Origin: Arsenicibacter rosenii
Lineage (GTDB): Bacteria; Bacteroidota; Bacteroidia; Cytophagales; Spirosomataceae
Direction: 5' to 3'
Length of the DNA stretch: 64,000 nucleotides
Assembly: GCF_001870735.1 (NCBI RefSeq)
Contig: NZ_MORL01000003.1
Location: forward strand, 310,001 to 374,000
The position numbers were made by a program, and so were the translations under genes. Position 1 is the stretch's first letter; every line of letters begins with the position of its first letter. Of this stretch, positions 7,688 to 16,539 are shown one piece after another. Below the pieces are notes generated by a model. That model ran no database searches. It was not told where the DNA came from and saw only the letters and a list, made by a program, of their open reading frames with translations.

Positions 7688-9072
7688 TCGAATATTTTGA
7701 GGGGGATCAGTACGATGTGGCCGTCATCGCCGCCACCGGAAAAAGTCCGGGCGTCAGCTTCGCGCTGGCAAAGGAGACGCTGCCCGGCGCCGCTCCGTCG
7801 GCCGTCGCCCTGCCCGATGCCCTGATGGGTTCGGCTGTGGGCGACGTGATGCCCTGGGGCGACGGAAACGATTTCCCCCAGCAGCTGGCGGTGCTCTACA
7901 ATAACGATCCGATCATCCCCAAAACGCTCGATAAGGTCGCTTCGATGATGATCGGCCGCGGGGTGCTGGCCGTGCTGGCCGATGTTGACGAGTCCGGCGA
8001 AGAGGCCGATGTGCCGATGCCAAAAGATCATCCCGTCGCTGCTGAAATCCGGACATTTCTTCAGAAGCTTGACTTCCGGCGCTACCTGCGCGAATCAGCG
8101 GGCGATATCGCCTGGTTTTTTAACGCCTGGCCGGAGCTGATCCTCTCCAAGGATCGTCAGAAAATCGTGCAGATCCATGAGCTGAACGCCGAGGAGTGCC
8201 GCTGGTGCCGCATGGACGAAAACGGCAACCTGCCGCATGTGTATCTCTCCAGTGCCTGGCCGAACGTGACCATCAGCGAGGAGCGATACACCAAAAAACT
8301 CACCGCCCTGGATCCCTACAGATGGGACCGCGTGGACTGGGTGCGGGAATCTGATTTTTACAAGTTCGTGTATCCCATCAGCTATCCCACACCGGGACGG
8401 CGCTACTACTCGCTGGCCCACCACTACGCGCTGATTCAGTCGGGCTGGTACCATGTGCATCTGGACGTACCTGCCTACAAAAAATACCTGCTGAAGAACC
8501 AGATTTCGGTTAAATACCACATCAAGGTCGATCAGGCCTACTGGCCCATCCGCTTCGGCGGCGCGGAGGTCTGGAATAAGCTCAAGGCCGAGGAGAAGCG
8601 GGCAAAAATTCAGGGCTGGCTCAAGACGCTGACCGATACGCTGACCAGCGCCGAAAATGCCGGCAAGGCGATTATGACCGAAATCGCTTTTGAGCCTGCC
8701 GCCCAGAACAAGGTCCGCGATTACGTGCAGATCACCACCATCGACGATAAGACCAAAGACGGCAAGTTCCTCGACGACAACCTGGAGGCCGCCGCGAATG
8801 TCTTTTACGCGCTCGGCGTAGATCCGGCAATCGTCGGCTTCGCCGGCGGCGATAAGATGGGGGCCAAATCCGGCGGCTCCGATAAGCGCGAGGCCTACCT
8901 GATTGCCCTCCAGATGCTGGCACCGTTCCGGGAGATGCTGCTGGAACCGCTGGAGTTTATCGCCGAGTACAACGGCTGGAAGGCCGCTTTCCCGAATCTG
9001 ACCTTCCGCTTCCGGGATACGATACTCACCACGCTGGATACGGGAGCCGGCACTAAAAAAGTAGTCAGCTGA
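7684..9072 (+). CDS. Probable phage portal protein
   Basis: 462 residues. Portal proteins form the dodecameric ring through which DNA enters and leaves the head. Supporting features are the length, the location downstream of terminase, a mixed N-terminal wing followed by a helical region (about 295-345) and a C-terminal block typical of portals: a GVDPAIVGF loop, a Ser/Gly-Ser-Asp-Lys-Arg-Glu segment and a long helix LQMLAPFREMLLEPLEFIAE. ATG overlaps the previous stop (ATGA) and its TGA overlaps the next ATG (TGATG). The usual terminase-portal adjacency is broken by about 4 kb of cargo. Confidence 0.75.
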   Translation: MIEYFEGDQYDVAVIAATGKSPGVSFALAKETLPGAAPSAVALPDALMGSAVGDVMPWGDGNDFPQQLAVLYNNDPIIPKTLDKVASMMIGRGVLAVLADVDESGEEADVPMPKDHPVAAEIRTFLQKLDFRRYLRESAGDIAWFFNAWPELILSKDRQKIVQIHELNAEECRWCRMDENGNLPHVYLSSAWPNVTISEERYTKKLTALDPYRWDRVDWVRESDFYKFVYPISYPTPGRRYYSLAHHYALIQSGWYHVHLDVPAYKKYLLKNQISVKYHIKVDQAYWPIRFGGAEVWNKLKAEEKRAKIQGWLKTLTDTLTSAENAGKAIMTEIAFEPAAQNKVRDYVQITTIDDKTKDGKFLDDNLEAAANVFYALGVDPAIVGFAGGDKMGAKSGGSDKREAYLIALQMLAPFREMLLEPLEFIAEYNGWKAAFPNLTFRFRDTILTTLDTGAGTKKVVS

Positions 9073-9998
9073 TGCCGCTGTTTACCGACGATACCGCCTT
9101 TTTCCGCCGCTACGTGCCGGTAACCATGAATTTCAGCGTGGGGCCGCTTCGCCCCTATCTGGATCAGGTGGAAGAGGATATCCGCACGGGCTTTCTGGGC
9201 CCGGATCTGGCGGCGCAGCTGCTGGCAGCAGCCGTTCCGGTGCAGACGGATCCCGTTCTGGTGCCGGCCGTGAGCTATTTCCGTCAGGTGGTGGCCAACC
9301 TGGGTTTTGAGCGGTATCTGCCCTTTGCCGAGACGCAGATCGGCGACGACGGAGTGACTATTTCGGCCGCTGACGGCCGTAAGGCCGCGTTTTCCTACCA
9401 GACCCGCAACCTGGCCGCCCGGCTGGCGCAGTCCGGCTGGCAGGCGCTGGATAAGCTGCTGGCACACCTGGATGAGCACGAAGAGACCTTTACGGCATGG
9501 GCGGATGCGCCCTGCTACAATGAATACCGCAGCAGCCTGTTTCAGTCGGCACGGCAGTTCGCCACCTACTACCCGATTCAGGGAAAATGTCTGACGTTCC
9601 GGGCGCTGCGGCCCTTTTTAACCCGGGCCGAGCTGACGGCGGCTGACCGGCTGGCGCAGATCAGTCAGGTAACAGACCAGACCCGGCAGACGGCACTCAT
9701 GCAGCAGCTGCGCTATGCCGTGGCGTTTGAGACCATTGCCGCCGGCATGCCCAATCTGGCCGTCGAAATCTCCGGCCAGACGCTTCAGGTCAATCTGGCC
9801 AGCCAGTACGGCGGGGCCAGTGAGTACTTTACGGCGCCTTCGGCCGAGCTGCTCGACCGGCTGGGACTGAAGCTGCGCCGGCAGGCGGATGATGCCTGGC
9901 AGACGCTGGATAATGCCCTGGCGGCGCTGAGTCCGCCCCCCGACACTGAGGATCCTGTTCCACCCGCTCCGATCGGCGATAAGATCGTGTATCTGTAA
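9072..9998 (+). CDS. Phage head or connector protein, unassigned
   Basis: 308 residues, translationally coupled to the portal gene (TGATG at 9070-9074). Mostly helical with several aromatic clusters, and ending in a Pro-rich tail (SPPPDTEDPVPPAPIGD). It recalls uncharacterised proteins that follow the portal gene in Bacteroidota phages (DUF6712-like), an identification I hold loosely. Position predicts a head-completion or adaptor protein. It is not obviously an HK97-fold capsid protein. Confidence 0.6.
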   Translation: MPLFTDDTAFFRRYVPVTMNFSVGPLRPYLDQVEEDIRTGFLGPDLAAQLLAAAVPVQTDPVLVPAVSYFRQVVANLGFERYLPFAETQIGDDGVTISAADGRKAAFSYQTRNLAARLAQSGWQALDKLLAHLDEHEETFTAWADAPCYNEYRSSLFQSARQFATYYPIQGKCLTFRALRPFLTRAELTAADRLAQISQVTDQTRQTALMQQLRYAVAFETIAAGMPNLAVEISGQTLQVNLASQYGGASEYFTAPSAELLDRLGLKLRRQADDAWQTLDNALAALSPPPDTEDPVPPAPIGDKIVYL

Positions 9999-10028
9999 TA
10001 GTTTTCACTTTAACCCCGATTCAGTGCC

Positions 10029-10442
10029 ATGAAAAAGTTTCTGCTCCTGGGCTGGCTTCTGCTGGGCGTATCCGTCCTGCTGACGGCGGCGGATCCGCCG
10101 GATTCCGCTCTCTCCTGCGCCCCTGTTTCGCTGTCTGCGGCCGGCAAGGCTGCGATCACCCCGCTGCTGCACGCTGATCAGGCGATCCGTGTGGCTGACA
10201 GCATCCGTCAGACTGATGCAGCGCCGGCTGTTTCTGTTAATGCCCGGCCTGCGGCTCAACCTGCGCTGAAAACCCGCTACGTGGTCTATCTGGCACGCTC
10301 AGTCGTAACCATTGCTGACCTGCACCTGCTGCGGACTACTACACACAAAACGGCGGGTTCCTTGTTTGTCTGCGTGCTCCCTAAACGACTCTGCCAATCC
10401 GGATCCGGCGGGCTGCCTTTGCGATGTTTACCCCTGATGTAG
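10029..10442 (+). CDS. Small exported protein, questionable C-terminus
   Basis: 137 residues from ATG 10029 with an N-terminal hydrophobic signal-type segment (KKFLLLGWLLLGVSVLLTAA) followed by an Ala/Ser-rich stretch. Up to about residue 97 it reads as protein; the last 40 residues (Thr/His/Cys/Leu-rich) look unlike coding sequence. Other frames over 10320-10440 give more protein-like text ending TQNGGFLVCLRAP and NPDPAGCLCDVYP, so one or more frameshifts, or a wrong ORF, are possible. A terminator follows at 10466. Function unknown. Confidence 0.35.
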   Translation: MKKFLLLGWLLLGVSVLLTAADPPDSALSCAPVSLSAAGKAAITPLLHADQAIRVADSIRQTDAAPAVSVNARPAAQPALKTRYVVYLARSVVTIADLHLLRTTTHKTAGSLFVCVLPKRLCQSGSGGLPLRCLPLM

Positions 10443-10465
10443 GGCAATATTCACCATCTAAGCCA

Positions 10466-10493
10466 GAAAAAGCGGCAGAACTGCCGCTTTTTT
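10466..10493 (+). terminator. Rho-independent terminator
   Basis: AAAAAGCGGCAG-aa-CTGCCGCTTTTTT, a perfect 12-bp stem with two-base loop and T run, 11 bases before the ATG of the next gene at 10504. Confidence 0.9.
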
Positions 10494-10503
10494 CATTCTC
10501 ACC

Positions 10504-11361
10504 ATGCATACCATCAACCTCAAAACCCCCGATTATGACCTGTTTTTTACCGGTCCTTCGGCCTGGCATGAGCTGTCCGCAGGCCAGCGGATCGCGCTCA
10601 TGCGGCTGCGGGAGCGCCTGAGCGACGCCCCCGAGAGTATTTTCCCCGCCCTGACGCTGCTGTTCGGCATGAAACGCCGGCATCTGCGGTGGTTTTTCGA
10701 CGAGCGCTGGCTGCGCTATAAGGGCTTTGATCCGGAGGAGATTTCCCTGCTGCTCCAGCAGGGCCAGTCGCTGCTGGAACTGGTCAGCTTTGTGATGCGG
10801 CCCGACGAAAAAGCGGGTTTTCTGCCCCGGTTTTCCCGCTATAGTTACCGCTTCGGTACGCCGGCGGTCCTGATTGGCCGTTTGTTCCGCCGTCAGGTCT
10901 GGTGCGGCCCCGCTCCGGCCATGACGGACGCTACCTTCGGGGAGCTGATGTTTGCCGACCGGGCATACCGGGCCGCTGATAACGCTACGCTGACGGCGAT
11001 TCTCTACCGGCCGGCCAAAAACGGTGTCCGCGGCCCGTTTGATCCGGACGGGGCCGATAAGCGGGCCGCCATCTTCCGCTCGCTGGATCCGGCGATACAC
11101 GCCGCCGTCCGCCACAGCTTTGAGAGCACCATTGCCGTGCTCGCCCGCGCATTTCCGCATGTGTTTTCGCCGGCAGAGGGAGAAAAAAACCAGCCGTCGG
11201 CCGGCTGGCTGGATGTGGCGCTGTCGATGGCTAAATATGACCCGACGCGGATCCGGGAGTACGAACAGACCAACCTGTATCTGACCCTCAGGGCGCTCGA
11301 CATGCAGCTCAGGGCGGATCAGCAGCAGCAGAAGGAACTTGAAAAACTCAGACGAACATGA
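10504..11361 (+). CDS. Phage protein of unknown function
   Basis: 285 residues, mainly helical and Arg/Leu-rich, with no known motif. A Gln-rich coiled-coil end (LRALDMQLRADQQQQKELEK) closes the protein. Its stop overlaps the next ATG (ATGA at 11358), so the two are coupled. It lies between connector genes and the tail adhesin, and probably belongs to the head-tail joining or tail-assembly module. It starts directly after a terminator, implying a new promoter or read-through control. Confidence 0.65.
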   Translation: MHTINLKTPDYDLFFTGPSAWHELSAGQRIALMRLRERLSDAPESIFPALTLLFGMKRRHLRWFFDERWLRYKGFDPEEISLLLQQGQSLLELVSFVMRPDEKAGFLPRFSRYSYRFGTPAVLIGRLFRRQVWCGPAPAMTDATFGELMFADRAYRAADNATLTAILYRPAKNGVRGPFDPDGADKRAAIFRSLDPAIHAAVRHSFESTIAVLARAFPHVFSPAEGEKNQPSAGWLDVALSMAKYDPTRIREYEQTNLYLTLRALDMQLRADQQQQKELEKLRRT

Positions 11362-11849
11362 CCGAAGAACAGTACATCAGCTATTTTGAGGGGCTGGCCG
11401 CCGCCCATACGGCCATTCAGCACTCGGAAGCCTGCCCCCGCTTCTGGGTAGCCGATAACGATGAATATACCGAGGTTGTGCAGGCAGTACGGACAAAACT
11501 AAACCTGCCCTGTCTGCTGCTGGATCAGTACGTGGATGACGTGGACGACAGTCAGGATAATTTCCGGGTGAATGTATCCGGCGGCTTTTCTGTCCTTGTC
11601 CGCTTTGAGCAGGGCAACAGCCGGGCGCAGCGGGACGCCCGCCACCAGGCGCGGATGATAGCGCTCCAGATCCTGCGGCGTTTCCGGGCCGACTGCCGCA
11701 AACAGGCCTTCGGTAAGGGCGTACTGCTATCCCCGCCGTTTACGGGCGAATCCACGCCGGTGCTGGGCGGCATTGCCGTGGGCTGGAGTTACGGGTTTAC
11801 CCTCTCGGCTCCCCTGTCGGTCGCTCCCGACGACTGCTGGGACGACTGA
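11358..11849 (+). CDS. Phage protein, possible tail-completion protein
   Basis: 163 residues coupled to the preceding gene through ATGA. The N-terminal half is acidic (QYVDDVDDSQDNF) and the second half has a basic helix (QRDARHQARMIALQILRRFR). A position before the tail genes and an alpha/beta pattern fit small neck or tail-terminator proteins, but no sequence signature proves it. The gene ends two bases before the 17-bp repeat at 11852. Confidence 0.6.
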   Translation: MTEEQYISYFEGLAAAHTAIQHSEACPRFWVADNDEYTEVVQAVRTKLNLPCLLLDQYVDDVDDSQDNFRVNVSGGFSVLVRFEQGNSRAQRDARHQARMIALQILRRFRADCRKQAFGKGVLLSPPFTGESTPVLGGIAVGWSYGFTLSAPLSVAPDDCWDD

Positions 11850-11851
11850 TA

Positions 11852-11868
11852 CGTACAACGTTTGTCAG
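11852..11868 (+). repeat. 17-bp direct repeat, copy 2
   Basis: Identical to 7389-7405. It lies 52 bases upstream of the ATG at 11921 of the long adhesin gene, in the only noncoding gap of this stretch. Confidence 0.6.
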
Positions 11869-11920
11869 AGCAGCAGCGGCCGCAAGAAGGCTATTTCGGG
11901 ACCAAGCATTCTTCTCCCGT

Positions 11921-14900
11921 ATGGCCATCTCGACAATCGTTTCTCCCGATCCGCTTTCACTCACCAGGGGCGGCCGCTGCGCCTACCGCTTTCAGGGTGA
12001 CGGCCGCGTGGTCGCTGCCGGTACCGCTGCCATCAATGGCTTTGTGATTACCGGGCCGCTGGCAGAGGGTAACAGCATCACGCTTCAGTGGGGCGATAAG
12101 ACCGAAACGCTGACCATCCGTAATAATCCCGCTGAACCCGGCGAGCTGCCGGCGGGTAACGGCGGATCAGCCCATGCCGACGCGATCGCGGATTACCTGA
12201 GCCAGTATCAGCCGTTCCGGGAGGATTTTACCGTGTTCCGCAGCGCCCTGAACGGCGTTGAGGGCGTGAACCTGACGGCCCGCCGCGAGGGTGCTGTCTA
12301 TAATATCCGCCAGCTCAGCCAGAGCGGCAACTGGTCGGCCGGTAATGCTCTGGCCGGTCAGGACGAGATCATCCGCGAGCGCTACAGCATCTACGTCGAG
12401 CTGTTTGTGGCCCGGCCCGGCCTTGACGGCTCCGATCCGGATCACTTTGACCGCATCTACGCCGCTACGATTGACACGGATGCGGACGGCTACGCGGACT
12501 TTGACTGCGGGGCCATGCTGCACAGTCACCTGTCGGCCGATCTGCCCCTGTTTGAGCAGGCGATCGGTAAGGCAAACACCCTGTCGGCCCGCCCCTATTA
12601 CGTCGCTTACGGCGAGGCGTGGGGCTCTCCCCTGAAGGTTGCCCTGGTGACGGAAGACACCGTCAAACGGGCCTATCTGGGCGGGGCGGACTACATTCAT
12701 GCCGCCGGCGACGGTTTTTCACTCCCGCAGCTGGGCGGCATTCAGCCGGCTGTCAGCCGGGCGCTGCGCTACGGCCCGCGCCGCCGCTACGTGCGGCTCA
12801 ACGAGCCGGCCTACCTGACATTTATTAACTTTCATGCGGCTCAGTCCACCGTCGGCCTCTCCGTGCGGCTGATTTTTGACGATAACAGCTCGCTGACCCG
12901 GACTGATCTGGTGGAGGAGCTGCCCTTTCCGGCAGGCGCCAAACTCACCTTTGCCACCGGCTTTAACGCGCTGGGCCTGGCGGAGCTGGTGCCGGCGGGC
13001 AAATACCTGACCGAATACTTTGTGGTGCTGCACCACGGGAGCAGCGACTACAGTGCGGAATACCGCTACACGATTGACTACGCCTTCCGGCCCTATACCC
13101 GGTATTTTATTTACCTGAATTCCCTCGGCGCATTTGATACGCTGACCACTTACGGGAAAGGCTCGGCCGAGCTCTCCCGGGTCAGCGAGCTGGCGGAAAG
13201 TGTTTTGCCCCTTCAGTATTCCCTCACTGACGGGCAGTTTGCCGAGTACGACGTGCAGCTCCAGCAGCAGTACGAAGTAGCCACCGGTTTCCGGCCGGAG
13301 AGCTTTCTGACCCGCTGCAGCGACTTTTACCGCTCGCCGGTTAAGTTCCTTCTCCGCCCGTCGCGTGAGGTTTTACCCGTTGGTCTGGTCAGCAAATCCA
13401 TTAAGCAGGCCAAGGACGGGGACTCGCTGTTTGCGCATTCGTTCAGCTTCCAGTTTCTCTATCAGGACATGTTTTTCACCGACAACGACGAATTTGACGA
13501 AGGCCCGCCACCGGGCTTTTCGGGCGTGGGCACCATTACCGTCGAGCAGACGCAGGTCATCGCCGCTGTGGACAACACGGTGCCCGCGGCCGCCCGCCAG
13601 CTCACCAGCCAGGATCTGAGCTATATCCGCCAGATCAGTGCGATCTCGGCCGCTACCTCCGGTAAGCTCTCCCCCTCTGCGGCCGATCTGCTGTTTCCCC
13701 GTAAGGGCACGGTGCTGACCAGAACCGAGGCCGATCTGTCCTACCTGAAATCGGACGCCATCTCGCCGGATGCTCCCCTTGAGGTGGGCGGGGTGACCGC
13801 TCCTTTTGCCGAAACCGAAGAGGCGGCCGGACTGCTGGCTTATACCAGGCCGGATGAAGAGAGCGAAAAAAAAGAGGTGAAGGTTATTGTCTACGAGAAG
13901 CTGAAGGATATTCTCAGCGATTTGCTGGGGCTGGATGGCTTTGTAAAGCTGGATGATGCCGGCGGGCAGCTGGAAGGGCTGTTTAAACTACTGATCAATA
14001 CGTACGGCATCAATCAGGCGCTGGATATTGACAATCGTGCCACAATTGAATTAAAGGCCCATCGCGGCTTAGAGGTGATCGGCAAGGGGAAAGACGATAA
14101 GGGTGAAATCCGCCTGCGTCTTGATCTGGAGCCGTTACCCGCCACCGGTAAGTTTGCGCCTCTTCTCATCAGTGAAGACAGCAAAATTGCGTTCAAGGCA
14201 TCGTTTGCCGAATTTATGGCGCTGGCGACCGGCGATAAAGAGCAAACGCAGGATGTCGACCCCGGACTGCCGGTTGCTGCCGAAATTGCTGATATTGTTA
14301 TTTCGTCGGGTGCTGCATTAAACATCACCTTACCCGCCTTTACCAAAGCGGACGGCACGAAATACCCCTACACGGTTTCATATGCGGTGGAAACACCACC
14401 GGCCGGTTTTGCATTTTCTTCAGCCAGCCGCCGGCTGACAGGTACCCGCACGGTTGCAGAAGAAACCACGTGGCCGCTTGTGCTGGTCGGTACGGTAGGC
14501 CCGGGCTTACAGGCTGACAATGTTGTCAGAAAGCCGTTCAATCTCCGGGTGCTGGCGGCCCCGGTACCGCAGAAGCCTCAGCCGACTGTTACCCAGATTT
14601 CCGCCCTGACGCTGGTGCAGGGTCAGACGACACCGCTACAGGCGCAGGTAAGCTATGGTGACGGCGTGACCAAAACCGGTACATGGGCGGCTGCCGGATT
14701 GCCAAACGGCCTGAGCATTGATCCGGCAACGGGCAAATTCCCCGGCTTCCCGACCCTGCCTGGTGAGTACTATGTTACGCTGACCTGGACAGATGCGGAC
14801 GGCCAGACCGATGACATGCAATTCACGATGGTTGTCGCGCCGAATCCGGTGAATGCCTGGCTGAAAGGTGTTTTTGTGCGGATTGATGTCAATACGGGCG

Positions 14901-16282
14901 GCGTTGATATTTTCATTCAGACAGAAAACACGAACGCAGTTCTGGTTGCCTTCCGGGCACTGGACAGCACGGTATATACCGGTAATGCGGCCAACGGAAG
15001 CCAGACAGGTACCGATCCGGTCGGAGCGGGTCACTTTCAGTCAGCGGTTCCGTCAACCGGCAACGCTGAGTTCAATTTCCGGGCCGGTTTCTATGCGTTC
15101 TCGCTCAATCCGAGAACCGGTGGTCTGGCCGGCGGCAAAGCCTATGCCGTGGACGTGAAGCGGCCGGGTGACACGACCAGTGAGGATTTCTTTTTCTACT
15201 ACAATCCGGTCCAGAATACCCCCATTACGCCGCTCTTGACTGAAGCGCCTACAGCAGGCACCGGCACAAACCAGCTGGTTCCGCCCAACGTGGGTACGGT
15301 TCCCGTACTGGTTGGTCAGACAATCAGCAAACGGATGGCCGATTTCACGGGCTGGCTGGCCGGTGAAGTAAAGTCGTTTACCTATTCCGGTGTGCCTACA
15401 GGTGTATCCATCAGCTTTGATACCAATACGAATGAATTTGTGTTGAGTGGTTCGGCTGCTGCTGCCGGTAACAGCACAATCGGTGTTGTGGCAACCGGCG
15501 ACAAGGGGTCGCAGGGATCGTTCAGTTTCAACCTGTCTGCAACTGTTGCAGCTAGTCAGATAACAGCAGTTTATCGTCGGTTTTTCACGTCAGGCGGCGG
15601 CATCATCGTCGGTGGGTCGGGTAATATGGGAGGCATTACCACGTACGGCAATGTAACATTCGGGGCTGTTGTATCCGGCACCCAGAATGTTGAAGTAATC
15701 GCCAACCGCTCAACTGCACCTGAAACAAACATCTGGAATGAAATCCCGAAAGGCTCAAACGGCCGCTTTGAATTTACGTTCGGACAACTGACCGGCGGGG
15801 AGACGCTGACGGTCCGCTTCCGGATCAAGGGACAGACTACAGAGATCGTGCTGACTCATACGGTACTTTCCCCGCTGACGGCAAACAGTACGGTCGAAAC
15901 ACTGGTCTGGCCGGAAGCACTTCAGCAGGGCAACAACCTGACCACAAACCAGCTGTTCCGCGTCTCCAATACTGACCCTGAAAATGCGTTCTTCAATCCG
16001 ACGCTCACATGGGTTACCGCCTCCGGCCGTCAGTGGCTGCGGGTTCAGGCAACCTTGCCGGCCGCCATCCGCAAGTGGCAGGTGTATTACTCAGATGCCC
16101 ACGTAGGTGAAGGCGTATCCGAAGTGAATATTCTGGTGCCGCCACACACGCAAACGTCGATCAAGGTCATGGATTCCAACAAGTCGAACCCGTATGACCC
16201 GACCGCACAAATCGCACGGGTTGCCGAACTGATGCTCGAATCAGGCGACCCGACCGGTTCACCAATCGCTCAAATAGTCTAA
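11921..16282 (+). CDS. Large phage tail/adhesin protein with Ig-like domains
   Basis: 1453 residues, the longest gene here. The first 530 or so residues look like a virion-attachment or baseplate module. A linker with a hydrophilic helical segment follows (about 620-690). From about residue 790 there are several beta-sandwich repeats of the putative-Ig (He_PIG) kind: near 790-870, near 893-976 (ISALTLVQGQTTPLQ, then AAGLPNGLSIDPATGKFPGF) and near 1130-1213 (SGVPTGVSISFDTNTNEF). Such domains on tail proteins usually bind cell-surface polymers, so host recognition is likely. No signal peptide. It heads the tail-fibre gene series, and a copy of the 17-bp repeat lies just upstream. Confidence 0.75.
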   Translation: MAISTIVSPDPLSLTRGGRCAYRFQGDGRVVAAGTAAINGFVITGPLAEGNSITLQWGDKTETLTIRNNPAEPGELPAGNGGSAHADAIADYLSQYQPFREDFTVFRSALNGVEGVNLTARREGAVYNIRQLSQSGNWSAGNALAGQDEIIRERYSIYVELFVARPGLDGSDPDHFDRIYAATIDTDADGYADFDCGAMLHSHLSADLPLFEQAIGKANTLSARPYYVAYGEAWGSPLKVALVTEDTVKRAYLGGADYIHAAGDGFSLPQLGGIQPAVSRALRYGPRRRYVRLNEPAYLTFINFHAAQSTVGLSVRLIFDDNSSLTRTDLVEELPFPAGAKLTFATGFNALGLAELVPAGKYLTEYFVVLHHGSSDYSAEYRYTIDYAFRPYTRYFIYLNSLGAFDTLTTYGKGSAELSRVSELAESVLPLQYSLTDGQFAEYDVQLQQQYEVATGFRPESFLTRCSDFYRSPVKFLLRPSREVLPVGLVSKSIKQAKDGDSLFAHSFSFQFLYQDMFFTDNDEFDEGPPPGFSGVGTITVEQTQVIAAVDNTVPAAARQLTSQDLSYIRQISAISAATSGKLSPSAADLLFPRKGTVLTRTEADLSYLKSDAISPDAPLEVGGVTAPFAETEEAAGLLAYTRPDEESEKKEVKVIVYEKLKDILSDLLGLDGFVKLDDAGGQLEGLFKLLINTYGINQALDIDNRATIELKAHRGLEVIGKGKDDKGEIRLRLDLEPLPATGKFAPLLISEDSKIAFKASFAEFMALATGDKEQTQDVDPGLPVAAEIADIVISSGAALNITLPAFTKADGTKYPYTVSYAVETPPAGFAFSSASRRLTGTRTVAEETTWPLVLVGTVGPGLQADNVVRKPFNLRVLAAPVPQKPQPTVTQISALTLVQGQTTPLQAQVSYGDGVTKTGTWAAAGLPNGLSIDPATGKFPGFPTLPGEYYVTLTWTDADGQTDDMQFTMVVAPNPVNAWLKGVFVRIDVNTGGVDIFIQTENTNAVLVAFRALDSTVYTGNAANGSQTGTDPVGAGHFQSAVPSTGNAEFNFRAGFYAFSLNPRTGGLAGGKAYAVDVKRPGDTTSEDFFFYYNPVQNTPITPLLTEAPTAGTGTNQLVPPNVGTVPVLVGQTISKRMADFTGWLAGEVKSFTYSGVPTGVSISFDTNTNEFVLSGSAAAAGNSTIGVVATGDKGSQGSFSFNLSATVAASQITAVYRRFFTSGGGIIVGGSGNMGGITTYGNVTFGAVVSGTQNVEVIANRSTAPETNIWNEIPKGSNGRFEFTFGQLTGGETLTVRFRIKGQTTEIVLTHTVLSPLTANSTVETLVWPEALQQGNNLTTNQLFRVSNTDPENAFFNPTLTWVTASGRQWLRVQATLPAAIRKWQVYYSDAHVGEGVSEVNILVPPHTQTSIKVMDSNKSNPYDPTAQIARVAELMLESGDPTGSPIAQIV

Positions 16283-16293
16283 CTGTCTGTCTC

Positions 16294-16539
16294 ATGCAAC
16301 CAAACGAATTTCGTGAGGCCCTGATCCGCCAGGGCTTCCAGCAGGTGCCCGGTGTGGCTGTCCTGTTCCGTCTCAACAATACACACCCGCTGTTTTCCGC
16401 CAACCTGATGGCCGCACCTGCCATTCACGTAGAGATTGCCCCCGGTAACTCGCGCATGGAGCTGGTCAGCAGCGAAGAGGAAATTGTCAACGTGTTAAAC
16501 GCTGCATACGATGCCGGTAGCCAACAAACCACCGCTTAA
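16294..16539 (+). CDS. Small phage protein between tail genes
   Basis: 81 residues, starting 11 bases after the adhesin gene and overlapping the next gene by 29 bases. Short N-terminal helix, then beta-type sequence (FSANLMAAPAIHVEIAPGNS) and an acidic helix. No family recognised. The overlap and regular codon use support a real gene, perhaps a fibre-assembly or minor tail protein. Confidence 0.6.
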   Translation: MQPNEFREALIRQGFQQVPGVAVLFRLNNTHPLFSANLMAAPAIHVEIAPGNSRMELVSSEEEIVNVLNAAYDAGSQQTTA

